From Actinoplanes sp. L3-i22 (GTDB lineage Bacteria > Actinomycetota > Actinomycetes > Mycobacteriales > Micromonosporaceae): a stretch of 64,000 nucleotides of DNA. Shown here piece by piece: positions 49,940 to 59,349 of this stretch. How positions within the stretch are numbered: the first letter of the stretch is position 1; the number at the start of each line of letters is the position of its first letter. Location of the stretch: contig NZ_AP024745.1 in NCBI RefSeq assembly GCF_019704555.1, positions 2,414,001 through 2,478,000 of the forward strand, given 5' to 3'. Both the position numbers and the translations under genes were made by a program. Under the pieces are notes generated by a model that did not search any database, had not been told where the DNA came from, and saw only the letters and a list, made by a program, of their open reading frames with translations.

Positions 49940-52900
49940 CGCGGCCCCTCCGCATCGAGGTAGCGCGGCCGGTCGCCGGCCTCGGCCCGGGCCCACGCGG
50001 CGCGGAACAACCCGGGCACCGGCAGCGGCACCAGCAGCGTCTTCCCGGCCTCGGCGTACATCGGCAGTTTCCAGGTCTCCACCGGCAGATGCGGCGCCCG
50101 CGCCGCGCGCCACCCACCGGGCAGGAAGACCGCCCGCCCGGCCCGCTCCCGCTTCGCGGAAACCACCAACCCGGCCCCGGTCAAGGTCCGCTGTGCCGCC
50201 CGCAACCCCGGAAGATCAAGATCAAGCCATTCGCGTACGTTCTTGTCCCCGGGATCCGGCAGTGCGAGCACCTGGAGGTAATACGCCGCGGCGAGCGGGC
50301 CCAGCCCGTGCCGCTGCCGCACCTCCTCGACGAGATCGGGCACGCTGACCCGCGGATCGTGCGGATCCCCGCTCGCCCCGTCCGGAGTGGCCACCACCTC
50401 GTCCAGCCACCCGGCCAGCACGATCCGCAGCGCGGTGGCCGACTCGGTGTCCACCAGCCCGAGCGCCGGGTCGTCCGCCCCGCTCAGATGCGCCGGCGCG
50501 AGGTAGTGCGCCACGTGCGTGCCGTAGGTCGTCCCGTCGACGAGCGCCGGCCCGGCTTCCGGCCGGCTCGCCACCCGGTGCAGGCCCCACCGACCAGCAG
50601 GTCCGGGTTCCGCAGCCGCTCCCGGACCAGCCGCAGCGCCCCCGGCAGCGCCGCCCGCCGCGGATCGTCCCAGCTCAGCCTGTACGCCAGCCAGGGCAGC
50701 GCGACCGCCGCCGTCCGCAACCACTCGGCCGTGAACGGCGTTCCGTGGCCCGCCCGGTTCCGGATCTCGAACATCCCGTTCGGCTCACTGCGCCCGTCCG
50801 TGCTCAGCCAGTCCCCTTCAGCCGGTGAAGCAACCGCCCGCAGGACGTCTTGCGCCCGCTCGGTGTCGCCCAGCAGCCGCCCCAGCCCCACCACCAGCTC
50901 ATCCACCACACCCGCGCCCGTAGCGGAAGCCGGACCAGAGGCCACCTCGGCGGGCCCGGCATCGCCCGATTCCACCCGAGCTTCCGCGAACGCCGCCGCC
51001 CAGACTGCCGCCCCGCTCAGATGCGCCGGCACCTGGGCGAGCCGGCTCCGCACCTGGATCGCCCGCTTGACCAGGTCGATGATCCGCTCACGCAGGACCG
51101 CATCGGTCACCGCGGGCAGACACTCCGCCACATGCGCGCCCACCATCCCTCGCACGTCGAGCAGCGCGGCCGCGGTCTCCTCGTCGAGGACCCGCAACGC
51201 CGCCGACCCGGCCTCGTCCCGCGCCCGCAGCGCGTGCCACCAGGCCAGCGGCGGCACCGTCCGGCTCCCGGCCTCGTGCTCGCCGAGCGGGTGCCGGCCG
51301 TCGGCGGTCCAGACCCGGACCCCGCGCCCGCCCCGGCTCACCGGCAGCGGCTCACCGGCGCCCGGCAGCGACACCGCGGCCACCGGCGCCTCGTCGAACC
51401 GCCGATGCGGCCCGCGCGGCCCCGGCACCGAACGGCCGTCGATCCCGGTCCCGGTCATCGCGCCGTCGGCGGTCCGGCTGACCCGCCACCCGGCCAGCCC
51501 GTCCCGGACCCCGAGCGGCGACTCGGCGAACGGCACCGGCCGCAGCGTCGCCTCCGCCGGGACCAGGTCGTCACCGGCCGCGGCGAAGAACGCGGGCCGG
51601 CTCACCCGGCCACCCCGGCCGGTCCGCGGATCGAACTCCTGCCACCGGTGACCGTGCTGGGCCGGCCAGGCCGCGCCCGGGTTGGCCGGCTGGTAGCGCC
51701 AGAACGTCACGCCGTCCCCGGCCAGCGGCCAGCGGTCCGGCGAGACGGCCCGGGCGTCCCCGGGATGCACGGCCCGCAGCCCGGTCGTCAGCCCGCCGCC
51801 CGGAACCGGCAGCGCCGGCGTCAGCCAGCCCTGCGCCGGGTCCACCCGCCAGTCGCCCTCGATCACCTCGTGCGGCCGCGACGACCAGTAACCGGCCCGC
51901 CCGCCCGGGCTTCGCCAGTGCACCAGCAGGTCACCGTCGACCAGCAGGCACCGGATCTCCGGCGCCCAGTCCCGGGGCGCGTGTGCTTCCCCGGTCGCGG
52001 GGAACCGGAAGCCATGCTCGGTGACGTGCCCGTCCGGGCTGATCACCAGCGCGGTCCGCTCGTCGTGCAGCACCAGCTCGGGCCAGGACACGCCGACCTC
52101 GATCCGGTCCAGCCGGGCCGCCGCCGCCTCGTACGCCGGCCAGCTCAGCTCCGCCACCAGCCCGGCCCGCAGGGTCCGGGCCAGCACGGCCGGCAGGTCC
52201 ACGGCGGTGAGCCGCGCGAACGCCGCCGGTGCGGTGGCCAGGCCGGCCGCCGACCACAGCGGGGACAGCACGGCCAGGTCCGCCTCGACGCCGGCGACGG
52301 TGCTGCCGGCGCTCTGGGCGGTCAGCGTCCCGACGAGCTCGACCAGCACGTCCCGTACGCCGGCCGCGTCGAAGCGCGCGACCAGCAGCACCTCGGGCAT
52401 CGCCCGGCCGACCGGCTGCCGGTCGCGGAACCTGTCGAGCATCTCCCGCACGCCGCGCAGCAGCCGGGGCCGCAGGGCAGGGTCGGCGGCGATCGCGGCG
52501 AGATCGCGGCGACCGGCGCCGGCGTCGGCGGCCCACTGCTCGACCTCGAACCCGTTGGCCGGATGCCCGTCGCCGATGTCCACCGGAACCCCGGCGGCCC
52601 GGCACAGGTCCAGGACGTCCAGGTCGGCGTCCCACGGACGGTCGGCGAGGGTCACCCCGCCCTCGGCGATCAGCCGGGGCACCATCCGCTCGACCAGCGC
52701 GAGCAGCCGGGCATTGCGCCGTGTGTGCCGGTACACGTGGCGGTGCAGGTCCAGGAAGCGCGCCAGCCAGCGGCTCGCCGGGCCGGTCGGCGCGGCCAGG
52801 TCGGCGGCCGCCCCGGTCGCCTCCAGCAGCTCCAGCCACTGCTCCCGGATGTCGGTGTCCCACCCCGGCGGGCTCGGCATGATCTCCAGCAGCCGGGCCC

Positions 52901-53753
52901 GGACCGCCGGGTCCCGCTTACCCAGCCGGATCAGGCTCTTCCGCAGCGACTTCCACACGCCCGGGTGGGAACGGGCCATGGCCGGATAGCCGAGCAGCCG
53001 GGTGACCACGTCGTCGGTCTCCCGGTCGGCGTTCAGCCCGGCCGCCCGGGCCAGCCGGGCCAGGTCGGTGACCAGGCCGGCGTGCGGCGCCTGCCCGCCC
53101 GCGACCCGTTGCCGGCTCAGCGACCGGACCAGTTGGTAGGCCTCCGGGGCGGGCCGTCGCTCGGCGACCCCGCGGGCGTACGCGCTCAGCATCGCCGCGG
53201 TCAGCCCGCCGGCCAGGGCGAACTCCAGGTGCACGGCGCGGACCCGGTCCTCGTCCACGGTCAGCCCGTGCACCTGCTCGGCCCGGCGCGCCTCGGCGAA
53301 GCACGTCCCGGCCATCCGCTGGTTGCCGACGTCCAGGAAGGCCCGGCCGGCCTGTTCCCAGAACGTCGGTAGCAGCCGTGGCGCGGCGTCCCCGAGCCGG
53401 GCGGCCAGCGCGGTGTACCCGTCCTTGGCGTTGCCCGGCTTGTGCCGGGCCGTCCGGGCCAGCCGCTCCATGTCCTTGACCAGGGCGAGCGCGTCCCGCC
53501 CGTGGTCCGGGTCGTGCACCAGCGCCCAGGCCGGGAACACCAGCGTCCCCGGCCGCCCGTGCCCCACCTCGGCCGAGCCGGCGGCCGCGAAGCCGAGAAA
53601 CTCCATCGCGAGGTCCTCGGCCGGCCCGACCGTGGCGCCGACCAGCCGGACCACGGCCCGCCCGGCCAGCGCGGGGTGCCGGTAGACGCGGGCGGTGATC
53701 GGGTGCGGGCCGGTGCCGGGCAGGATCCCGCCGGCGTCCAGGACGCCGGTCAT
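49936..53753 (-). pseudogene. Giant paralogue 2, frameshifted and internally shortened
   Basis: The gene aligns with giants 1 and 3 from its ATG (53753, overlapping the upstream stop by ATGA) to its end, but it is interrupted. At a run of four C on the plus strand (50585-50588) the frame shifts by one base: the first frame reads LLVGG and then runs into unrelated residues ending near 50484, while the homologous sequence EAGPALVDG continues in another frame down to 49936. One extra base there restores a 1272-residue protein. It also lacks about 270 residues present in the others, between a RRRIAEI-like helix and the DLVxxLGxVI segment (join near 50870-51030). Genuine decay, a homopolymer sequencing error, or recoding are possible. 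Confidence 0.8.
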
Positions 53754-56700
53754 CGGCTGTTCTCCCCGAGGTCCAGGTAGCGGGGCACGTCCCCGGCGGT
53801 GATCCGGTCCCACGCGGCGGCGAACAGCCGCGGCACGGATCGGGTCACCACCGGCAGGTGCCCGTTGTCCAGGTAGAGCGATTCCTTCCAGGTCTCCATC
53901 GGCGGCCGCGGCGGCTTGTTGGCCTGCCAGCCGCCGGGCAGGAACACCGGCCGGCCGGCGCGTTCCCGTTTGGCGGCCACCACCAGCCCGGCCCCGGTCA
54001 GTGCCTGCTGAGCCGTCCTGAGGGCGGCCGGCTTCCACCCGTTCCACCCCTGCACCGCCCGGTCGCCCGGGTCGGGCAGCGCGAGCAGCTGCAGGTAGTA
54101 CGCCGCGGCGTCGTCGGTCAGGCCGTGCCGCTCACGCACCTCGGCGACCAGCTCCGGCACGCTGACCCGCGGGTCGTGCGGGTCGCCGGTGACCCCGGCC
54201 GGGGCGGCCAGCGCCTCGTCGATCCAGCCGGACAGCACGACCCGGAGCGCGGCCGCGGTGCCCTGGTCGACGAAGCCGAGCGCCGGGTCGTCCGCGCCGG
54301 TCAGGTGGGCCGGCACGAGGTGGTGCGCGGTGTCGTCGCCGTAACTGTCGCCGTCCACCAGGGCCGGCCCGGCGTCCGGTCGTTCGCCCTGCTTGTGCCG
54401 GCCGCGGCCGACCAGCAGGTGCGGGTTGCGCAGCCGCTCGCGGACCAGCCCCAGCGCCGCGGGCAGCGCGGCCCGCAGCGGATCGCCCCACGGCAGGTGG
54501 TACGCCAACCAGGGCAGCGCGATCGCGGCGAGCTGAAGGTGCACGGCGTCGAACGCGGTGCCCTCGGCGGCCTTCGTCGTGAGCGTCCGGTATCGATCGT
54601 GGGTGCTGCGCCCGTCGGTGCTCAGCCAGTCCCCGGCGGTCGGCGCCGCGATCGCCTGCAGCACGGACGCCGCCTGCGCGCCGTTGATCACCCGGGCCAG
54701 CTCGGCGACGAGCGTCTCCGGCACGGCGACCCGCCGCCCCCGGATCCGGATCCACGCCGCGGCGAGCCCGGCCACGTCCGGCCCGTGGTCCCAGAGGTCG
54801 GCCGGCTCGGCGGGCAGCGCCGCGTCCAGCAGCGTCATCCGCTCGGCGAAGCCGAGTCGCTGCAGGGCGGCCCGGCCCACCTTGGCCTGCGCCGCGTTCA
54901 GGCCGAGCGTGCCGCGCTGCGCGGCGGTCAGGAAGTTCGCCTCCCACTTGTGGATCGCCGGCAGCCCGGCCAGCAGCATCGCCGCCTCGGCCCGGGACAT
55001 GCCGGTGGCCGCGGTCAGCCCGGTCACCGCCTCGGGCCGCCACGGCGCCGGGCCGCGCTCGGCCAGCCGGTCCAGGAATGCGGTCAGCCGGGCCCCGGCC
55101 AACCGCCCGCCGGACCGGGCCTCGGACTCGACGGTCAGGCCCTCGGGCAGCCCGAAGTCGCCGTCCGGCGCGATCTGGATCGCCGCGCGCCGCCACTTGT
55201 CGGGCCCGAGCACGTAGTAGTTCCGCTCGGGTGGGAAGAGCACGGTGACCCGGGGGCCGTCGCGGTGCACGAACAGGCCGGTGCCGTCGCTGCGGGCCTG
55301 GCCCACCTCCAGGGTCCGCAACGGCGGGCCGGACCCGTCCAGCGGTGTCCCGGCGACCGCGGCCAGGAAGGCGGCCAGCGCGGTCCGGTCGGTGTCGCCG
55401 GTCAGCGGCGACGCCGCGCGCAGCGCCACCGCGCCCAGCCGGGCCAGCAGCCCGGGCCAGGTCCCGTGCACCGCGGGCAGGTCGGCGTGGCTGACGCCAT
55501 CCGGTGCGGCGAGCAGCGCCCCGACCCCGGCGATCTGCTCCAGGATCTGGAAGCGGGGCGCCGCCGAGTAACCCCAGCCGGACTCCCGCCCGGCCAGCCC
55601 GTCGATGGCCCGCCGCAGGTCGTCGTCGTTCGCCGGTGGCCGCTCCCGCACCGCCGCCGGGCTCCCGCCCAGGTGCCGCGGGATCTCGGCGAGCCGCCGC
55701 CGCATCCGGACCGCGCTCATGACCACCTCGGCGAGCCGGTCGCGCAGCACCGGGTCGGTGACCGCGGGCAGGTGCGTCACCAGGTTCGCGGTGATCGCCT
55801 CGCGCAGCGCCGGCGAGCTGGTCACCGCGTCGTCGACCACCAACAGCGCGGCCGCGGTCGCCTCGTCCAGGGCGCGCAGCGCGGCCGAGCCGGCCGCGTC
55901 CCGGGTCCGCATCGCGTGCCACCAGTCCAGCGGCGGCACGGTGCTGGTGGTCTGGCCCTGCAGGGCGACCAGGCGGGCCCCGTCCGCGCTCCAGATCCGC
56001 AGCTGGTCGTGGGCCGGGCCGCGGCCCTGGTGCCGGGAGATCGGCAGCGGCGCGGTCGCGCCGGGCAGCAGCACCGCGCCGACCACCAGCTCGTGGTCGG
56101 CGCCGACCACCACCCGGCGGCCGTCGACGCCCTCGCCGGTGATCGTGCCGTCCGGCGCCCGGGTCACCCGCCAGCCGGCCAGGCCGTCCCGCACGCCCAG
56201 CGGCGAGCCGGCGAACTCGGCCGGCACCGGCCGCAACTGGCACAGCTCGGGCAGGAGGTCGTCGCCGGCGGCGGCGAAGAACGCCGGGGCGCTGACCCGC
56301 CCGCCGTCGCCGGTACGCGGGTCGAACTCGCGCCAGTGCCAGGTCCGCTCGGCCCAGCCGGCGTCCGGGTCGACCGGCTCACGCCGCCAGAAGGCCGGCC
56401 CGTCCGAGGCCAGCTGGACGAACTCGTCCCAGCTCACCTTCCGGTCGCCGCGGTGCAGCGGACGCCGGCCGTTGGTCAGGCCGCCGCCCGGGACCGGCAG
56501 CACCGGCCAGTTGGTCATCCGCCACTCGCCGTCGGTCACCTCGTCCGGCCGGGACGACCAGTAGCCGGCCTGGCCGTCGTCGCCGTACCAGTGGACCAGC
56601 AGCTCGCCGTCGACCGAGGCGACGCCGATGCGGTTCCAGTACCGCCCGGGGGCGTGCTGCTGCCCGGCGGCCGGGAAGCGGAACACGTGCTCGGTGACCC

Positions 56701-58390
56701 GGCCGTCCGGCGCGATCACCTGGGCCGCCTTGTCGTCGTGGAGCACCAGCTCGGGCCAGGCGACGCCGACCTCGTGCTTGCTCAGGCGGCCGATCGCCGC
56801 CTCGTACGCCGGCCAGGTCAGCTCGGCCATCTGCCCGGCCCGCAGGGTCCGGGCGAGCACGGCCGGCAGGTCCACGTCCAGCAGAGCGCGGAAGCCGTCC
56901 GGCGCGAGGGCCATGCCGGCCGGGGACCAGAGCGCGGCGAGCTCGGTCAGGTCGGCGTCGAGACCGGCGACGGCGTTCGCGCCGGCCTGCCCGGTCAGCT
57001 CGCCGATGATCTCGACCAGCAGCTCCCGGCTGCCGGCCGCGCCGAACGCCGCCGCCAGCGTCTCGTCCGGCAGGGCCGGGCTGGTCAGCGCGAGCCCGTC
57101 GCGCAGGTAGCCGATCGCCTGCCGGACGCCCAGGCGCAGCCGGGGCCGCAGCTCCGGGTCGGCGGCGATGGCGGCCAGGTCGCGGCGGCCGGGCCGGTCA
57201 CCGCGGGCCCAGGCGGCGACCCCGAAGCCGTTGGCGGGGTGGCCGGTGCCGATCCGGACCGGCACGCCGCCGGCCCGGAGCAGGTCGAGGATGTCCAGGT
57301 CGGCGTTCCACGGCTGGTCGGCGATGGACACCCCGCCCTGGGCGATCAGGCGCGGCGTCATCCGCTCCAGCAGGGCCAGCAGCCGCGGGTTGCGCCCGAT
57401 CGACGGCCCGAAACGGCGGCCGCGCACGAACCGCTCCAGCCAGCCGGCGGCCGGGCCGTCCGGCGCGGTCAGGCCGTCGGCCGCGCCGGACGCCGTCAGC
57501 AGCTCCAGCCACAGCTCGACGAAGCCGGTGTCCCACCCGGGCGGGTCGGGGATGATCTCCAGCAGGCGGGCGCGCACGCCGGCGTCGCGCTTGCCGAGCC
57601 GGATCAGGCTCGCCCGGTACGCCTTCCACACCGCGGGGTGCGCCCGGCCCATCGCCGGATAGCCGAGCAGCTGCGTGACCACCTCGTCGGCCTCGTGCCC
57701 GGCGTCCAGCCCGGCGGCCTTGGCGAGTCGTGCCAGGTCGGCGGCCATCGTGGCGTGCGGTGCCAGACCACCGGCGACCCGGCGCAGGGCGAGCGTCTTG
57801 ACCAGCTCGTACGCCTCCGGAGCCGGCCGCCGCTCGACCACCTCCCGGGAATACGCCGCCAGCATCGTCGCGGTCAGCCCGCCGCCGAAGGCGAACTCCA
57901 GGTGCACGTCGCGGACCCGGGCCTCGTCGACGACCAGCCCGTGCACCTGCTCGGCCCGGCGCGCCTCGGTGAAGCAGGTGCCGGCCATCCGGGAGTTCTC
58001 CGCGGCCAGGAAGGCCCGGCCGGCCTCCTCCCAGAACGTCGGCAGGAACTGCGGGGCGGCGGCGTCCAGGCGCCTGGCCAGCTCGGTGTAGCCGTCCTTG
58101 GCGTTGCCCGGCTTGCCCCGGGCCACCCGGGCGAGCTTCGCCATCTCCTTGACCAGGGCGAGCGCGTGCCGCCCGTTGGCCGGGTCGTGGACCAGCGCCC
58201 AGGCCGGGAAGCCGAGCGCCTGCCGCTCGCCGTGCCCCACGTCGGTCACGCCGGCCGGGGTGAAGCCGAGGAACTCCATGGTCAGGTCCTCGGCGGGGCC
58301 GACGGTCGCGCCGACCAGACGGACCACCGTGCGGCCGTCGAGCACCGGGTGCCGGTACGCCCGGGCGGTGATCACCTCGGTGGTCGTCAT
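53750..58390 (-). CDS. Giant paralogue 3 of the yeh-like operon (unknown function)
   Basis: The 1546-residue protein is the longest copy and appears intact. It shares the N-terminal ARAYRHPVLDG and FLGFTPAGVTDVGHG blocks, the TPR-like CFTEARRAEQVHGLVVDEAR stretch, the beta-rich centre (about residues 560-820, with LLVHWYGDDGQAGYWSSRP and WWHAMRTRDAAGS) and the helical C-terminus (LLVGRGRHKQGERPDAGPAL, ALTGAGLVVAAKRERAGRP). No catalytic motif is visible. It starts 4 nt inside the end of the DUF4132 gene and overlaps giant 2 by 4 nt. By position it is the first giant translated, and the best choice for structure prediction of the family. Confidence 0.82.
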   Translation of the reverse strand: MTTTEVITARAYRHPVLDGRTVVRLVGATVGPAEDLTMEFLGFTPAGVTDVGHGERQALGFPAWALVHDPANGRHALALVKEMAKLARVARGKPGNAKDGYTELARRLDAAAPQFLPTFWEEAGRAFLAAENSRMAGTCFTEARRAEQVHGLVVDEARVRDVHLEFAFGGGLTATMLAAYSREVVERRPAPEAYELVKTLALRRVAGGLAPHATMAADLARLAKAAGLDAGHEADEVVTQLLGYPAMGRAHPAVWKAYRASLIRLGKRDAGVRARLLEIIPDPPGWDTGFVELWLELLTASGAADGLTAPDGPAAGWLERFVRGRRFGPSIGRNPRLLALLERMTPRLIAQGGVSIADQPWNADLDILDLLRAGGVPVRIGTGHPANGFGVAAWARGDRPGRRDLAAIAADPELRPRLRLGVRQAIGYLRDGLALTSPALPDETLAAAFGAAGSRELLVEIIGELTGQAGANAVAGLDADLTELAALWSPAGMALAPDGFRALLDVDLPAVLARTLRAGQMAELTWPAYEAAIGRLSKHEVGVAWPELVLHDDKAAQVIAPDGRVTEHVFRFPAAGQQHAPGRYWNRIGVASVDGELLVHWYGDDGQAGYWSSRPDEVTDGEWRMTNWPVLPVPGGGLTNGRRPLHRGDRKVSWDEFVQLASDGPAFWRREPVDPDAGWAERTWHWREFDPRTGDGGRVSAPAFFAAAGDDLLPELCQLRPVPAEFAGSPLGVRDGLAGWRVTRAPDGTITGEGVDGRRVVVGADHELVVGAVLLPGATAPLPISRHQGRGPAHDQLRIWSADGARLVALQGQTTSTVPPLDWWHAMRTRDAAGSAALRALDEATAAALLVVDDAVTSSPALREAITANLVTHLPAVTDPVLRDRLAEVVMSAVRMRRRLAEIPRHLGGSPAAVRERPPANDDDLRRAIDGLAGRESGWGYSAAPRFQILEQIAGVGALLAAPDGVSHADLPAVHGTWPGLLARLGAVALRAASPLTGDTDRTALAAFLAAVAGTPLDGSGPPLRTLEVGQARSDGTGLFVHRDGPRVTVLFPPERNYYVLGPDKWRRAAIQIAPDGDFGLPEGLTVESEARSGGRLAGARLTAFLDRLAERGPAPWRPEAVTGLTAATGMSRAEAAMLLAGLPAIHKWEANFLTAAQRGTLGLNAAQAKVGRAALQRLGFAERMTLLDAALPAEPADLWDHGPDVAGLAAAWIRIRGRRVAVPETLVAELARVINGAQAASVLQAIAAPTAGDWLSTDGRSTHDRYRTLTTKAAEGTAFDAVHLQLAAIALPWLAYHLPWGDPLRAALPAALGLVRERLRNPHLLVGRGRHKQGERPDAGPALVDGDSYGDDTAHHLVPAHLTGADDPALGFVDQGTAAALRVVLSGWIDEALAAPAGVTGDPHDPRVSVPELVAEVRERHGLTDDAAAYYLQLLALPDPGDRAVQGWNGWKPAALRTAQQALTGAGLVVAAKRERAGRPVFLPGGWQANKPPRPPMETWKESLYLDNGHLPVVTRSVPRLFAAAWDRITAGDVPRYLDLGENSR

Positions 58391-59247
58391 CGGTCGGACT
58401 CCTCCTCGGTGACCCGGCCGGCGTGCAGGTGGGCGGCCATCCGCAACCCCTCGGACCAGGCCACCGGCGGCACGTTCGCGGTGGCCAGGTGCTCCCCGGC
58501 GGCGTCGGTGAAGGCCAGGTCGGAGGTCTCGGTCTCGTAGCCCGGGTCGCCCTCGCCGATCCAGACCGAGGCGACCACGATCCGCCCGTCCTCCCAGATC
58601 CGGCAGACGGCCGTGCCGCCCTGCACGCGATAGCCGGCCGAGGTGGCCCGGGACTGGACGTGCCGCAGCTCCTTGAACTTGGCGTCGCCGTAACGACTCA
58701 GCTCGCGCCGCTGCCCGGCCTCGTCGGCCGGCTTGTGCCAGACCTCGCGGAACAGCTGCAGCGTGCCCTGCTCGACGCCCAGGTCGCCGGCGAACTCGCG
58801 CAGGTCCGCCAGGTCGGGCAGCCGGACCGGGTGCGGGATCAGCACCTGCTCGGCGGTGAACCGGGTGGACTCGCCGTCCAGATCGACCACGCCGAGGCCC
58901 TTGTCCACGTCGGCGTCGCGCAGCAGGGCCGCGGTGGCGAGATCCGCCCCGACCGGCACGACCACCAGGTCGCGCAGCACCGCGCGCCACGCCTCGTCGG
59001 CCCAGACCTGGGTGAGCACCGCGACCGGCACCGGCAGCGAGCGGATCATCCAGCGCTCCACCTCGGCGCGGCAGGTCGCCTCGTGCCGGGCCAGCCACTC
59101 GATCAGCTGGCGCAGGCCGGTCACCGCCTCGTGGTCCTTGATCGCTTTGGGCACGCTCTTCAACTGCTTGCCCGCGGTGGTGCGCGCGATCACCCTGCGA
59201 CCGTCGACGCTCACCTCGTAGTCGGCACCCGCCGCTACCCAACCCAT
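58387..59247 (-). CDS. DUF4132 (MolR-like) protein, first gene of the operon
   Basis: The 286-residue protein corresponds to the DUF4132 region of MolR/YehI-like proteins: AAGADYEVSVDGRRVIARTT, KQLKSVPKAIKDHEAV, WLARHEATCRAEVERWMIRS and QVWADEAWRAVLRDLVVVP near the start, then a second half with QRRELSRYGDAKFKELRHVQ. The first segment is 20 residues long. In E. coli this domain ends a much larger protein, whereas here it is separate and followed by the giants. I chose the ATG at 59247 because GAGGGGG lies 6 nt upstream; the ATG at 59253 touches that ribosome-binding site. Only about 50 bp separate it from the upstream terminator, so the operon promoter must lie there; a weak -10-like CACAAT is at 59282-59277. 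Confidence 0.85.
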   Translation of the reverse strand: MGWVAAGADYEVSVDGRRVIARTTAGKQLKSVPKAIKDHEAVTGLRQLIEWLARHEATCRAEVERWMIRSLPVPVAVLTQVWADEAWRAVLRDLVVVPVGADLATAALLRDADVDKGLGVVDLDGESTRFTAEQVLIPHPVRLPDLADLREFAGDLGVEQGTLQLFREVWHKPADEAGQRRELSRYGDAKFKELRHVQSRATSAGYRVQGGTAVCRIWEDGRIVVASVWIGEGDPGYETETSDLAFTDAAGEHLATANVPPVAWSEGLRMAAHLHAGRVTEEESDR

Positions 59248-59302
59248 GGCCATCCCCCTCGCCGAACGTGAGGCGGATTGTGCCAGCGGGCACCGACAAA
59301 AA

Positions 59303-59328
59303 CGGGGGCCCGGCGAACCGGACCCCCG
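59303..59328 (-). terminator. Rho-independent terminator after the acyl-CoA carboxylase gene
   Basis: On the minus strand an 11-bp stem (one G-U pair) with a TTCG tetraloop is followed by GTTTTTGT. It begins 22 nt after the carboxylase stop codon and separates that gene from the yeh-like operon. It is the clearest U-tract terminator in the window. Confidence 0.9.
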
Positions 59329-59349
59329 AAAAAACCTTCGAACCGACAA

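Noticed and set aside
45299..49963. A 1554-codon open frame antisense to giant paralogue 1, and a similar one at 53858-58540
   Set aside because: Long antisense frames arise in very GC-rich genes because stop codons are rare. The products are Arg/Pro/Gly-rich and lack domains, while the minus-strand frames share conserved blocks among three paralogues and have ATGA junctions.
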